From Euleptes europaea (Eukaryota > Chordata > Lepidosauria > Squamata > Sphaerodactylidae), in contig NC_079332.1 of NCBI RefSeq assembly GCF_029931775.1, forward strand, positions 136,501 to 200,500: 64,000 bases of DNA, in the 5' to 3' direction. Shown here one piece after another: positions 11,092 through 56,476 of this stretch. Position numbers and translations under genes: made by a program. The notes under the pieces are model-generated. The model did no database searches, was not told the origin of the DNA, and saw only the letters and a program-made list of their open reading frames with translations. Position 1 is the first letter of the stretch, and every line of letters starts with the position of its first letter.

Positions 11092-11296
11092 AGGGTTGCC
11101 AACTGTGGCTTGGGAAATTCCTGGAGATTGTGTGGGCAGAGAATGAGGACTGTGGGGAAGGACCTCGGCAGGGTATAATCCCAGACAGCCCAGCCTCCAG
11201 AGCAGCCATTTTCTCTTGGGAACAGATCTCTGTAGTCTGGAGATCAGTTGTAATCCTGGGAGATCTCCAGGACCCACCTGGAGGTTGGCAACCCTA
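11092..11296 (-). mobile_element. MITE-like element with terminal inverted repeats
   Basis: Starts AGGGTTGCCAAC and ends with the complement ACCTGGAGGTTGGCAACCCT. The inner GATCTCTGTAGTCTGGAGATC block is related to the copies at 7566, 12152 and 14347. Confidence 0.7.
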
Positions 11297-12013
11297 CCAG
11301 GAAGCCTCCGCGCTGGCCCAGCCTGGTACGACTCCCAGCAGTTCGGGCTGCTTGGCCAACCGAGTGGGGCTCTTTGCTGGCCACCATTCCAGATCTCGCT
11401 CTGCTAGGAAGGAGAAAATCAGCTCCAGATTTGGCCTCAGACACGGCTGCCCCTGGGCCCGGCACAGGGGGGCTCCGTCCTTCTCTGTCAAGAGAGACCC
11501 CCATCATCCTGCCAGCTCCTCACTCTCAGGCAGAAGATGAGGCAGTGTTGAAAGTGCGTCCTTTTATTGCCTCGATGCCCCTCTTTTGTTTTCTGTCGTG
11601 GACCTTGAGGGAACCTCCACAGGAACCTCAGGGGGGTCTCCCGTCCAGGCATTGCCCATATCCAGGCCTGCTTCCCTTTGCAAAGGTGGCTGCGTCGCGG
11701 GCCATCCCAGTCCTTCAGCGCGAGTTAATCCCAACATCTCACTTCTGGCCCCTGGGAACACCCGGCCCTCGAGCTGCATCGCCACTCAGTAGGAAACTTG
11801 GCTTGCTAGGAGATTCGCCCTGATTACCCTTCCTAAAAACTATGAAGCCGCTCCAGGGCCTTAAAGAGCAGCGGAGTGGGTCAGAGAGCCACGTCTGGGT
11901 TGCAACCTGCTTTTCTGGACTCTGGGTCGGAGGTCAGCTCTCTCTGTTTCTGTATCCAGCTCAGGTATAGACTCCCATGGGAGGCGTCGGGTTGAAATAT
12001 TTGCCGATGCCAG

Positions 12014-12345
12014 CACCTCCTGGTAAAGCACAGAGTCATCCTGGAATTACAGCGGATCTCCAGACGACAGAAGCCAGTTCCCTTGGAGAAAATGGCAGCT
12101 TTGGAGGGTGAACTTAACTCCATGATATTAGTACAGTGGTGCCTTTTTTTCTTCCAACCTCCAGGTAATAGCAGAAGATCTCCTGCTATTACAACTGATC
12201 TCCAGCAGATAGAGATCAGTTCACCTGGAGAAAACGGCCGCTTTGGCCATTGGACTCTATGGCATCGAAGTCCCTCCTCTCTCCAGGCTCTGCCCCCAAA
12301 ATCTCCAGACGTTTCCCAACCCAGAGCTGTGGCCACCCTGCTAGA
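12014..12345. mobile_element. Two adjacent copies of the inverted-repeat MITE family
   Basis: A partial reverse copy (about 12014-12120) abuts a nearly full forward copy (12152-12345). The forward copy opens with AACCTCCAGGTAATAGC and closes with TTCCCAACCCAGAGCTG. Confidence 0.6.
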
Positions 12346-12349
12346 ACCA

Positions 12350-13610
12350 GCGTCCGTTCTGTTTTGTTCACGCAGCTCCCTGAATGGCCTGTAATCCACT
12401 TGAGCTCCTGACAGGTTCTAATTCCTCTTAAAGGCCTCTGGTCGGAGAAGACCAGTCCGTGTGTTAGCTGGCCCATCTGTTTCTCTGATACCCCCCCCCC
12501 CAATAAAATTCAGCAGGCAGAGAGAAAGGGAAGACGGAGGCTGGCATGGCATGCTCGTACTGCTCAGGGAACCCTTTCTGACCCGAGAGGACAGGAGAGC
12601 GGCCTGCAAAGCGCAAGCCCTGCACTCCAGTCAGGCGGGTCATTCGGTCAAGCCCACCTCCCCCTCTTTGTGCCGAGCAAGGCCTTGAGGGAGCAAGAGA
12701 GAGTCCCTGCCGAAGAGAACCAGGGACCTCTCCAGACCTCTCAGGGAGAGAGGGGGGGATCTCACCTGGGCAGGACCTCCGTCAAACGGCTGCAGCTTCC
12801 GTGCGTTTCGCCTGGACGATGGGGCTGGGGGAGCGTCAGAGGGGGTGCCTGGGAAAAGAGAACACGGACTCTGCCAGCAGCACCCCCCGCCACAATTCCC
12901 AGCCTTTGGCCGATGAAGCTCCTTGTCATCCATTTGCTCCTCGGACCCTTCAGGGCTCCCTAAGAATAAGCAGAAGTCAGATCAGAGGACAGTAGGCAGA
13001 TTGCAATTATCCAGTGGATAACGGGCAAGTAGAAGTTCTAGAGAGTTCTGAACGGGCCCCCCTAAGCATTCCTTGATAGGAAGATGGTACGGCACAAGTC
13101 CGATTGTTCCCGTCCACACTTCCCCACAGATATTCCACACCCACTGTCAGAGGGAAACTGGCAAAGACAGACAGGTGGCAATAAAGGCCCATCTGCACTG
13201 TTAAATTGTTCTCCAAAGAAACCTGGGAACTGTAATGTAGGAAAGGTCCTGAGAAACGCTAAGCCCCCCCCCCCTTTTTCTCCCGCCATACTACTTTTCC
13301 CGGAGTTGCCTGTTCAAGCAGCTTAAGTCGGCGGTTACCGCTGCGCTCTCAGTATAAGTGGCCAATAGCCGGTAAGAGAGGATGTCGAGAAAAGTTCTCC
13401 TGCCCAACAGTAATTAACGAGACAGGAGTGTGCACGAGGAAGGCTGCAGAGTTCGTGTGCAGGAGCACGGCCTCCTCATGAGGGCTGGAGAAGACCCCGG
13501 GTGGTGGCACCTGACGCCTACCAATATTTCCTTGTTTGGGGAGGAGAAATTCAGTCTGGAGCAGTTTCTTGCGGGGACTCTCCGGGTAACCTCCCTTTTC
13601 ATGTCCCCAG
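12350..13610. other. Upstream flank of GRID2IP long form
   Basis: No coding exon was seen. A possible 5' UTR donor (CCG|gtaaga) occurs near 13373, which would pair with the acceptor at 13609-13610. There is no CpG island, so the long-form promoter is not evident. Confidence 0.35.
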
Positions 13611-13618
13611 TTACCACC

Positions 13619-47733
<34,115 letters not shown>

Positions 47734-48435
47734 TGGGGGATGAAGGCAACATTGGGCACGGTGCTTTCTAGCCAACAAAGTGCAATTGGTCCTGGTCGCT
47801 GGGTTGTAAATACACGCCAGCTGAGAACTGCTGGGGAGAGAAGAGGACCACCCTCTGTGCACATTCTGGTGCTGTTGGATTTTGCTCCTGCAATTCCCCT
47901 GTGGAGCTGGATGTGAGAGGAGAGAGGGCTTTGTGGACTTGCAAGTGGGTGTGGCTCTCAGAGTGTCCCACAGGGCATCTTTCCCAGGGTTTCTACAGAC
48001 ACCACAAAGAGTTTATCATCCTCGCTCTCAGGACTGGTGTTTCTTGGGCTCAGTGGCCTCTGGAGACAGGACTCAATACACGGAGGCCCCAAAGGGCCCT
48101 CTTGTTCCTTTCCTCACATTTAAAGAGCCTTCATGAGGATTCATTTCCTTTCAGGGAGATGTCATATGAGCTTGTGGGTGGTGTTTGGTATCAGTGGGTC
48201 AGCTTCTTTATGCATATTGGTGTGTGTGTGTGTGGGGGGAGAAACAGATTCCTTCCTTGCTTTGGTGCCTAACCCCAAACTGGTCCCCCTTGAGGAGCTC
48301 CTGGCGGTTTCTCAGCCAACTCAACTAGCATCTCAAGACTCTCCCCAAAAGCTTGCCTCGGCCTGGAAGCTGCTACTGCTGCTGCTGCCACCACCCTGCT
48401 CTTTTACTGCCAAAATAAACACAACCGCACATCTG
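47734..48435 (+). other. GRID2IP: GRID2IP probable 3' UTR
   Basis: The first clear AATAAA after the stop is at 48414-48419, giving a 3' UTR of about 700 bases. Confidence 0.5.
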
Positions 48436-49134
48436 AGGACTGTTATGTCCGGGGGTGGGGGCAGATCTGCAAATGCACCAAGCACATCTTGGGCAAAACA
48501 CAAACAAACAGAGAAGAACCTTAAGGTGGCAGGATGGACTGCAGGTTGGGGGCTCACCTCTTGTGCCAGGAGCTAAAAGTTGTGGCAGGGAAGCTGTGAG
48601 CTAATTCTCCAGCATATGAATGGAGCCGTTCTTGCTTCACTCTCTCATAGTTGGCTAACTCCAATCTCACCATACCCACACCCTTCTCCTGTTGCTCCAT
48701 TTTACTTCTCTGGGAGCAGGCGAGAGGTTTCTCCCCCTGGAAACTGGGGTGGAGCGAATGGGCCAGAGGCAGTGCAGCCCATTGTATGGGCAATTATCCC
48801 ATTATACTTCTGTCACTGATAAGACTCTGTAGGGTTTCTAGAGAGCTCCCCAAACGTGTGCCCAGCCTGCTTGACTAGAAGCCGGTGGGGCTGAAGGAAG
48901 GAGACTGCCCCTCCAGGGCCTCTCAGCTCCCAGTCCGGAGCTCTCTTTAAAAAAAAAAAACACTCTTACTGGCTCCGGCCCTGGGCATCTTCTCTGCCCA
49001 ACAGAAGACCTTCTGTATGGTGAGACCGGGGCAGACTCTCGTCAGCCAGCGCCTTCTGGTAGTTAAGATTCAGACGGTGGTAAAGTCCCATTTAGTGTAG
49101 ATTTCCAAATGGTTTTCAGGAGCAAGTACTGTGA

Positions 49135-49470
49135 CATAGAATCATAGCGTTGGAAGGGACCACCAGGGTCATCTAGTCCACCCCCCCTGCACAATGCAGG
49201 AAATTCACAACTACCTCCTCCCCACACCCCCAGTGACCCCCTACTCTGTGCCCAGAAGATGCCCTCCCTCTCATCATCTCATGCCCAGTGACCACTACTC
49301 CATGCCCAGAGGATGGCCAAGGTGCCCTTCCTCTCATCATCTGCCTAAAGTCACAGAATCAGCATTGCTGACAGGCGGCCTGTGCCTCCGCTTACAAACC
49401 TCCAGGGAAGGAGAGCTCACCACCTCCAAGGAAGCCTGTTCCACTGAGGAGCCGCTCTAACTGTTAGAGA
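49135..49470 (-). repeat. CR1 LINE 3' end
   Basis: Reverse copy starting ATAGAATCATAGCGTTGG and extending to the CCACTGAGGAGCCGCTCTAA block upstream in CR1. Confidence 0.85.
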
Positions 49471-50740
49471 GCCAAAGGAGCTTCTGCAGAGTCAAGTGAC
49501 CACATAATGTAGCCCAGTACTGTTAGCGGCTCAGGCTCTGCCCTCGCCTGCTCCCCCCACCCCAACAGGGGGAGAAACAGCTTCAGGGCAATTTTCAGCA
49601 GACAAATCACGTGACGAGAGATAGAGTTTAAAAGCCCCTTCCTATTCCCCTCTGCTCCGAATTGCAGCCTCTGCGACTGCACGGTATGAATGGAAAAAGT
49701 CCAACTGCAGATCACAGATCAACACCCTTAACTGAAAATTAAGCCGAGGGCCTCATTTCAGCCCACCCCTTTTGGTCCTGGAAGGGGCCAGGAGCTCCAC
49801 CCAACAGCTTCACTGCAGCCTTGGCCAAAACGGTGGACTTGCCGCTCTGTGCATTCACTGCAGCCGACGGCTTTAGCGGGGGGTCTGGCCCTCTTTGCCG
49901 TCACGTTAAAAAGCCCAGCCTGGCTTTCCCGTTCCCTGGCTGCAAGCTCTTTCCACTGAGGCCGGTGAAGTGCCCACTTGGCTACTGTCCAAGGGTGGTC
50001 ACAGCCTTTCTTCTGCAACCCCTCTTGATCCATAACTGTGGCTGCCACTTTCCATTCCGGACGACAGGTCTCGTGTCCAGTTATTGCTCCGTCTAATGTT
50101 TCAAGACCTGGTTTGCTAGCGGCTGCAACCATGCAAGATACCAAGAACTCTTTACTTCCAGAAGGTAGTTTCTTGTGACTTAAAAACAAAAAAAAGAGAG
50201 CTTCCATTGAGGGCTGTGTATATATGCCCAGTTCCATGTCTCCGTCCGATCTTTGTGCCCATCCCAATAAAGGTATACCTTCCTTGAAGCAAGGTCTGTT
50301 CTATGGAAAAACTGCCTCCCTTGGACAATGTCTCTAAATTCCTGGGTGGGCCAGGTGGGGCTTTCGCCCAGCAAAGGCTTTTGATCGGCTGTGCAGGTGT
50401 TTTTTTTTTTTAAATGTTGCTTTGACAGCAGCTGCCTAGGAGGAAGAGCAGCAGAGACGTGTTATCAGTAGGTAGATAAAACCTAGATATCACGAGCCAG
50501 ATCAGGCTGAACATTCCTGGCACACACTTCAGTTCGCCACCAAACGCCTGGTTGCAAGTAACGACAGTTCACTAGTGGAAAATGTGCTGGGTGGGACTTT
50601 GTTGTATGTTTGCTATATTGCCCTGGCGTGGCTCTTAATAAGTATTCTTCTTCGATCATGTAGTGGTTATCTTTGACAGGCTAGATCTGAGGCCTTGGGG
50701 AGGTGATCATTAAGTATTCACGTGCTCGCTCAGTTACTCC

Positions 50741-51058
50741 ACAGCGTGGTGTAGTGGTCAAGAGCGGTGGTTTGGAGTGGTGAACTCTGATCTGGAGAAC
50801 AGGGTTTGATTCCCCACCCCTCCACAGGAGCGGCAGAAGCTATCTGCAGAACCGGGTTGGTTTCCCCCACTCCTCCACATGAAGCCTGCTGGGTGACCTT
50901 GTGCTAGTCACAGTTCTCTCCGAACTCTCTCAGCCCCACCTACCTCCCGGGGCGTCTGTTGTGGGGCGGGGAAAGGGAGGTGAATGTAAGTCTGTTTGAT
51001 TCTTCCTTAAGTGGTGGAGAAAGTTGGCATATAAAAACCAACTCTTCTTCTCCTCCTC
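50741..51058 (+). repeat. tRNA-derived SINE (type 3), full length
   Basis: Forward copy from GCGTGGTGTAGTGGTC to the AACTCTTCTTCTCCTCC tail, matching the copy at 32178. Confidence 0.85.
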
Positions 51059-51331
51059 GCTCTCTGATTTTGTGAGAAGCCTCCACCGTATCAATGGAAA
51101 ATACAGACTCTTCCCTGGCAGCCTCTCTTCCACGAGAAACCAGCCTCCGTTTGCTCCTACCGCCATGCTCTGTTGCGTTTTCTGTCTCTGAGCTCTGCTA
51201 GAGCAGATGTGGCAGGCCCTGCAGACGTCTTTGGGATGCCGTCCCACAGCCAGCAGCATTAAGTAGGTGCAGGAGCTAACTGGTGGATGTTACTATCCTC
51301 CTTTCCTCTTAACTGTTGCTACAAGAGCCCC

Positions 51332-51630
51332 ATGGCGCAGAGTGGTAAAGCTGCAGTACTGCAGTCGAAGCTCTGCTCACGACCTGAGTTCGATCCCGAC
51401 AGAAGTCGGTTTCAGGTAGCCGGCTCAAGGTCAATTCAGCCTTCCATCTTCCAAGGCCGGTAAAATGAGTACCCAGCTTGCTGGAGGTAAAGGGAAGACG
51501 ACTGGGGAAGGCACTGGCAAACCACCCCATAAAACAAAGTCTGCCTAGTAAATGTCGGGATGTGACATCACCCCATGGGTCAGGAAGGACCAGGTGCTTG
51601 CACAGGGGACTACCTTTACCTACCTGCCCC
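51332..51630 (+). repeat. Sauria-type SINE with ACCTTT tail
   Basis: Fuller copy of the element at 41609. It ends GTGCTTGCACAGGGGACTAC followed by CTTTACC, the LINE-derived tail and short ACCTTT repeat expected of Sauria SINEs. Confidence 0.75.
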
Positions 51631-53359
51631 AAGCCCCTTGGAAAGGGAGGGTTGGGACAGGCACGGCTAAAGAAATCCATACATCAAGCTTCTGCGCCGG
51701 AACTCTCCAGCAAGCGGAGCACCCGGGGCAAAAGGCATTTCAGTCAGTTCCTAGGATATAACTTTTGAGCCCTTGCCCTAAGATTCTGCTTCCCCCAAAG
51801 AGGCACGGCTGCCTCCGGGACACTGAGGCTGACCACGGCACACTGGCTCATGTGATAGCCTGAGATCATTTCTGGCATGCGGCCCAGGCATGGGATAAGC
51901 ACTACTTTGTGTTTGTGCAAGTGTCGTCAAGTATCAGAGGGGGTGAGGCCACCGAGGCCCCGTCGCTTGCTTGCCCTGCAAGCCGCTGTTGTAACAACAA
52001 AGAATGCTGTTGGATACCAGTAGGAGTTTCGGTGCGCCTGCTGGCCACAGGTCTTGCTCCGGAGTCCGGTCCCACAAAGGTGAAGGCGCTCTTGCTGGCG
52101 CCGATCCCTATTCAGACACTGAACCGCCACAGGATGGGAGGCGACGCATCTGCCCTAACCTGCCTGCGTATCAAGAGGCAGATGTTGTAGCCAGTGTGTG
52201 AAAAAGTCTTACAGGAAGGAAGAACCGGGATTTTAGGACACAGCCCTGGGAAGACCAGCTGGAGTCTTTTAAAGTTTATAGCTGTTGGATACTTGAGAGA
52301 GTGTGCTGGTTCTGTGCTCTCTAGGGCCAGAATTTGATCAGATGACTGCAAAGAAGATTGAGGGGGCTTCAGAGCAATGATGAGAGGTATTCTTGGGAGT
52401 CTGTCAAACCTTTGTTTTGTTGCTAGCCAGGCTTCCCTCCTGAGCCTCCTCTCTTCAGTGCTGTGTGATCATTACTGGCATGGCCACGCTGCCCACTTGG
52501 CTCACCCTGTGGCTGAATCCTGCTTGGGAGACGACCACCTGCCGATTGGGGAACCCCCCACCCCCAGGGCTAATGCTGCCCAGTGCAGGAGCCATTTGCC
52601 TGTTCTGACACCGCAGAGCAGCTGGGCAGTGATCAGATTGCAGTTTCTTAAAAAAGGAGCCAGAAATGCTCCAGGGATGGGCAGAGGGGCTGAGAGCAAG
52701 GAAGGGAAAAGGGCAGAACGTTGGTGCGAGCAGAGCCAAGAGGATCCGGTTGCTCGCCCTGACTCGTGCAGAGGAGACTCCTTCCTGGAAGCCCAGGCCA
52801 GCACTTCCCGCTGCCGCTGGATCTGGTGCGGTCAGATTCCTCATTAAGAGTCACAGGGAGAGGTACACTGGGGAGAGGAGGAGGAGGAAGGGGAAGGCCG
52901 AGGTTTTGGGAAGTGGGAAGCGGTCCGGTAAGCTGCAGCACCGAAATGGTTGTTTCCAGCCTCGCAGTAGCTCCTCGCTGGGACTTCTTGCTGGTTGGGC
53001 CTCAAAGGTGTTGCTTTGGCCCATTCTCCAGGACAGAACTTTGCAGGTTTCCAAACGCTGGCTAAGATGATGCACTCCAGATGCACGCTGCCAGACTTGG
53101 TAGGAGCATCCACCAAATAAGCCTGCCACAGAAATCAAGAGTCCAGGGTCTTTCTAGGCCAACTAAGTGGCTACAAGGCCAACATATATCTTGTCTAAAA
53201 TGAAAGGATGCACACAACCCCTCCAGTTCAAAAGAGGCTGCTCTTCAAGGGCCAGAAGAGAAGCAAAGTATGGCTGTTGGGATGTCACTTTCCCCATCAA
53301 ATTGAGACAGACGTCTTGGGGAGCGCAGGGGTGGGAAAGTGGCGTCAAGCCGCAGTTGA

Positions 53360-53560
53360 CTTAAGGTGACCCCCCCCATAGGGTTTTCAAGGCAAGAGAC
53401 AAACAGAGGTGGTTTTTGCCATTGCCTGCCTCTATGTAGCGGCCATGGACTTCCTTGATGGTCTAACCCAACTATTAACCAGGGCTGATCCTGCTTAGCT
53501 TCTGAGACCCCAGGAGATCAGCTAGCCTGGGCCATCCATGTCAGGGCCTTCGAGATTTGA
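53360..53560 (-). repeat. 5S rRNA-derived SINE
   Basis: On the minus strand it contains TCAGAAGCTAAGCAGGATCA and GGTTAATAGTTGGG, both from the 5S rRNA internal promoter region, followed by the body with GGCAGGCAATGGC. Confidence 0.75.
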
Positions 53561-54850
53561 GCCCTCCACAAAGGACCTGTTGTTGCCAAATTCCAGCCAG
53601 ATGGCAGAAAGGAAACCTGTCTCATAGATTATTTAAATGAGGCCCTGGACACCCTCAGAGGCAGGTGGCGTGACAGGGCAGGCACGGGAAAGGCAGAGGA
53701 CATGGCAGAAGAAGAGCCCCCTTGCCTTCAGGGGATGTTGAAAGATGAGGCCACAGGACCACTTGACCTGGTGGGTCATCACTGCCCAGCCTGAGAGTAG
53801 AGACGCTTGTTGCAAATGGTTTCCATTCGCTCAGACGACGCCAGACAGGCAGCTTGTTTAACTAAACAAAAAATCAGTTCCAGGAGACTGAAACTGGGAG
53901 GGTGGGATCCGCAGCAGGGGTACGCTGATCCCTTTTCCTCCTTGCTGTTTGTTCAGAATCACCTCCCATAAGCTGCTTCCCCGCCTACAAGGAGTAGGGG
54001 GGGGCGGTGATGTGGGGGGGGGCATAGATTTCAGCCTATGGAGAAAAAGCACAGGGCTCATTTGGAAAAATCCAGGCTGGCTGAAACATTGGTTTAAAAA
54101 CAACAAAAAACAACAATAGGAAGAACGGAATGCTTGGAATTCACGGCCTCCCTCGGTCAGCTGCCCACTTGGCCTCTTTCCTCACACTGACTCCTTCAAA
54201 ATAGCCATGAGGTGAGCTGTGGCACACCAGTGGTGTTGCTCTGAGGACTCTTTCTTGGGAAAGGTCCGAGTGCAACATTCGGGCCGCACTGACGGGCATC
54301 GATTAGTAAAGGGCACCGCTCAGATTTGCATCGTTGCCAGCTTCTCTGTCTTCCTTTGGCGGGGTCCTGTCCCCTTTCCTACCTTGTTTTTCTTTCCCTG
54401 GAATGCGTTGTAGTCTTTTCGGACTCCAGACCAGGAGTTGCTGGTTTTTGAAATGTACAGATGGGATGCAAAACAACTCCTCTTCCCAAAGGATTGTACG
54501 GAGGCTGACCGATCCACATAGGCTGAGGTTGCCCTTGAGGCTTGGGGATATGGGCAGTTGGTGGTAGCGGGTGTGTGGCAGAGATACTTCTGAGCCTCTG
54601 GGATTGCATCTGCATGTCTCTCTCTCTCTCTCTCTCCCCCAACGGGGCAGGGTGAAGGGATGATACACTTTGGAGTTTGACCTGCCCCCCCAACCTGCAA
54701 TCCCTGATAAGGAGACAAACACCACCCTAATCATGAACAGCACAGGAAACAGAGCCAATTAACAGAATGGCTCTGCCTATAAATTTTCCCTCTCGTTCCT
54801 TGTGAAAATGTAAAGCAGGTCCCAGTTGGCAAATCCCACAGCTCTGGCAA

Positions 54851-54933
54851 TATTTAAGCCGCCTCGTGGACTGGCAGAAGGCTGGCGGCATCCAAGTGCG
54901 ACACAAGAACGAGACCCAGAGGGAAGAGGGATG
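54851..54933 (+). promoter_or_regulatory. Candidate TATA promoter and first exon for SLC5A11
   Basis: A TATTTAAG box (54851-54858) precedes a purine-rich stretch that ends in a strong donor, GGGATG|gtaagt (GT at 54934). The next plus-strand gene has its first coding exon behind an acceptor at 59790-59791, so this is a plausible distal leader exon. Confidence 0.35.
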
Positions 54934-55550
54934 GTAAGTTTCCTCTCCTTTCCCAACTTGCGTCTTAAGAGAATCGTTTGTGCGGGTTTCTGGGTGGGGG
55001 GGAGGGCAGGGATAGATTTTGTCTGAGATACTTGGAGGCTGTTTACATAGGACTGTAAATGAAGGGGCAGGAGGGGCACAAGACCTGCTTTGAGAAGCTT
55101 TCCGGAGCCAGCCCCATGGGCTGCTGCTGCCTCTTGTTGGGCGGGCATGAATGGATCCATTTCAATGCCGTGGTTGTTCTCTGCAAAGAGCCTCGCCCCA
55201 GCAAAAGGACTGTGGCTTCTGCCAGGAGAATGAAGAGAGGCAAGGCTGTGATTGGAATTCACAAAACTCCCAAACTTTCCTTTCACCAAGTCACAGGTAC
55301 AAGACAAAAAATTACTTTAGAAAACAACAGCCACATTTTTTTATAAAAAGGAGAGATAATCAAAATATCACTAAATGGGAAGCTTTCAAATTCCCCCAAA
55401 CTTAATTTTTAGTCTGGGGAATCTCAAACACATTGTATTTTGTGTTGTTTTCACTTGTCCTAATAAATGAGTGTAGTTTTTTGGAATTATCTGCAATCTT
55501 TTTCTATTGGGGGAGAGTAACAGAGTCTGCTAACTGAAATCAGAAGGAAA

Positions 55551-55837
55551 GATGGGAGGGGGGGGGGAATGCAGAAATTCCCAGAAGTCCTCTGACCTAG
55601 GAAATTCACCTGAGCAGTAGATATATTCTTCTCTAATCTGAGCCTTTATGTAGCATCTCTGCAACTGTAAATGATATTCCCTCTACCATAATGCACCCCT
55701 GTCTGGGTGTGGAGGGAATATCATTTGCAGTTGCAGAGATGCTACATAAAGGCTCAGGTTAGAGAAGGATATATCTACTGCTCAGTTTAATTTCCTAGAT
55801 CAGGGGACTTCTGGGAATTTCTGCATTCCCCCCTCCC
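55551..55837. mobile_element. Large hairpin (inverted repeat) element
   Basis: Two arms of about 120 bases (about 55562-55687 and 55706-55832), roughly 93% identical in inverted orientation, flank a loop of under 20 bases. Landmark: GCATCTCTGCAACTG in the left arm and its complement in the right. It fits a foldback MITE or an inverted duplication. Confidence 0.85.
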
Positions 55838-55839
55838 TC

Positions 55840-56476
55840 TGTCAAATCTCAAATGAAGCTAATCTCTAGCAACCAACCTGTAAGGACAACCAACCCTTGA
55901 ATTTGGGCAATGAGTCGTATGTCTGCTAGAAGAATTGTCCTCTGGAACTAGTTACTCCAAGGTACCCGTTCTGCTCCTGAGGAGAGTCTGGCAAATGTCA
56001 GGATTAGCTTAGCTTCAGGACTGCTTCCTGCAACCAACCAGGTCTTAGGAAGAGCACTAACTAGTCCTTGTGAGTGTGCATCCATATGGTTGTCAGAAGT
56101 GCTTGTGGTGGAATGGGCCCCACTGACCCACAGGTCCCTCTGAGTTTCTGCACACAGGCATCTAGGCACATAGAGGCATCTAAGCGGTCAACCTGAGACT
56201 CCGCCCAGCAATGAGCTACTCTCCCAGCTCTCCTGACCATTAGAGGAGTCCTCTCTCCTTCTCCTTTGGTACACTGCCACCAGTTGGTCAATTTCAGAAT
56301 TACCCACCAAGGAGGCCAGTACTCCCAGCTTCCCTTCCTTGTTGCTAATTAAAGGCCCTGCCTTGTGCCTGCATCTCCCACTACCCAGTGACTGGTTACC
56401 GTGAGGACGGCTTACTGCACTTGTCCACTCCCTGGTAATTAGCAATCTAGCAACCAACGCCTCCCTTTCCCTGACA
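55840..56476. other. Unclassified 637-bp segment bounded by TGTCA and TGACA
   Basis: Lies directly against the hairpin and has short inverted ends. No coding region or known family was recognised, and no target duplication was found. It could be a fossil LTR, a DNA transposon, or chance. Confidence 0.25.

Larger units (their letters stand above)
48436..54840. other. Intergenic region after GRID2IP
   Basis: Holds CR1, type 3, Sauria-type and 5S-derived SINE copies, listed separately. No coding exon was recognised. KDELR2 and DAGLB, the human neighbours of GRID2IP, are not seen here. Confidence 0.5.
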
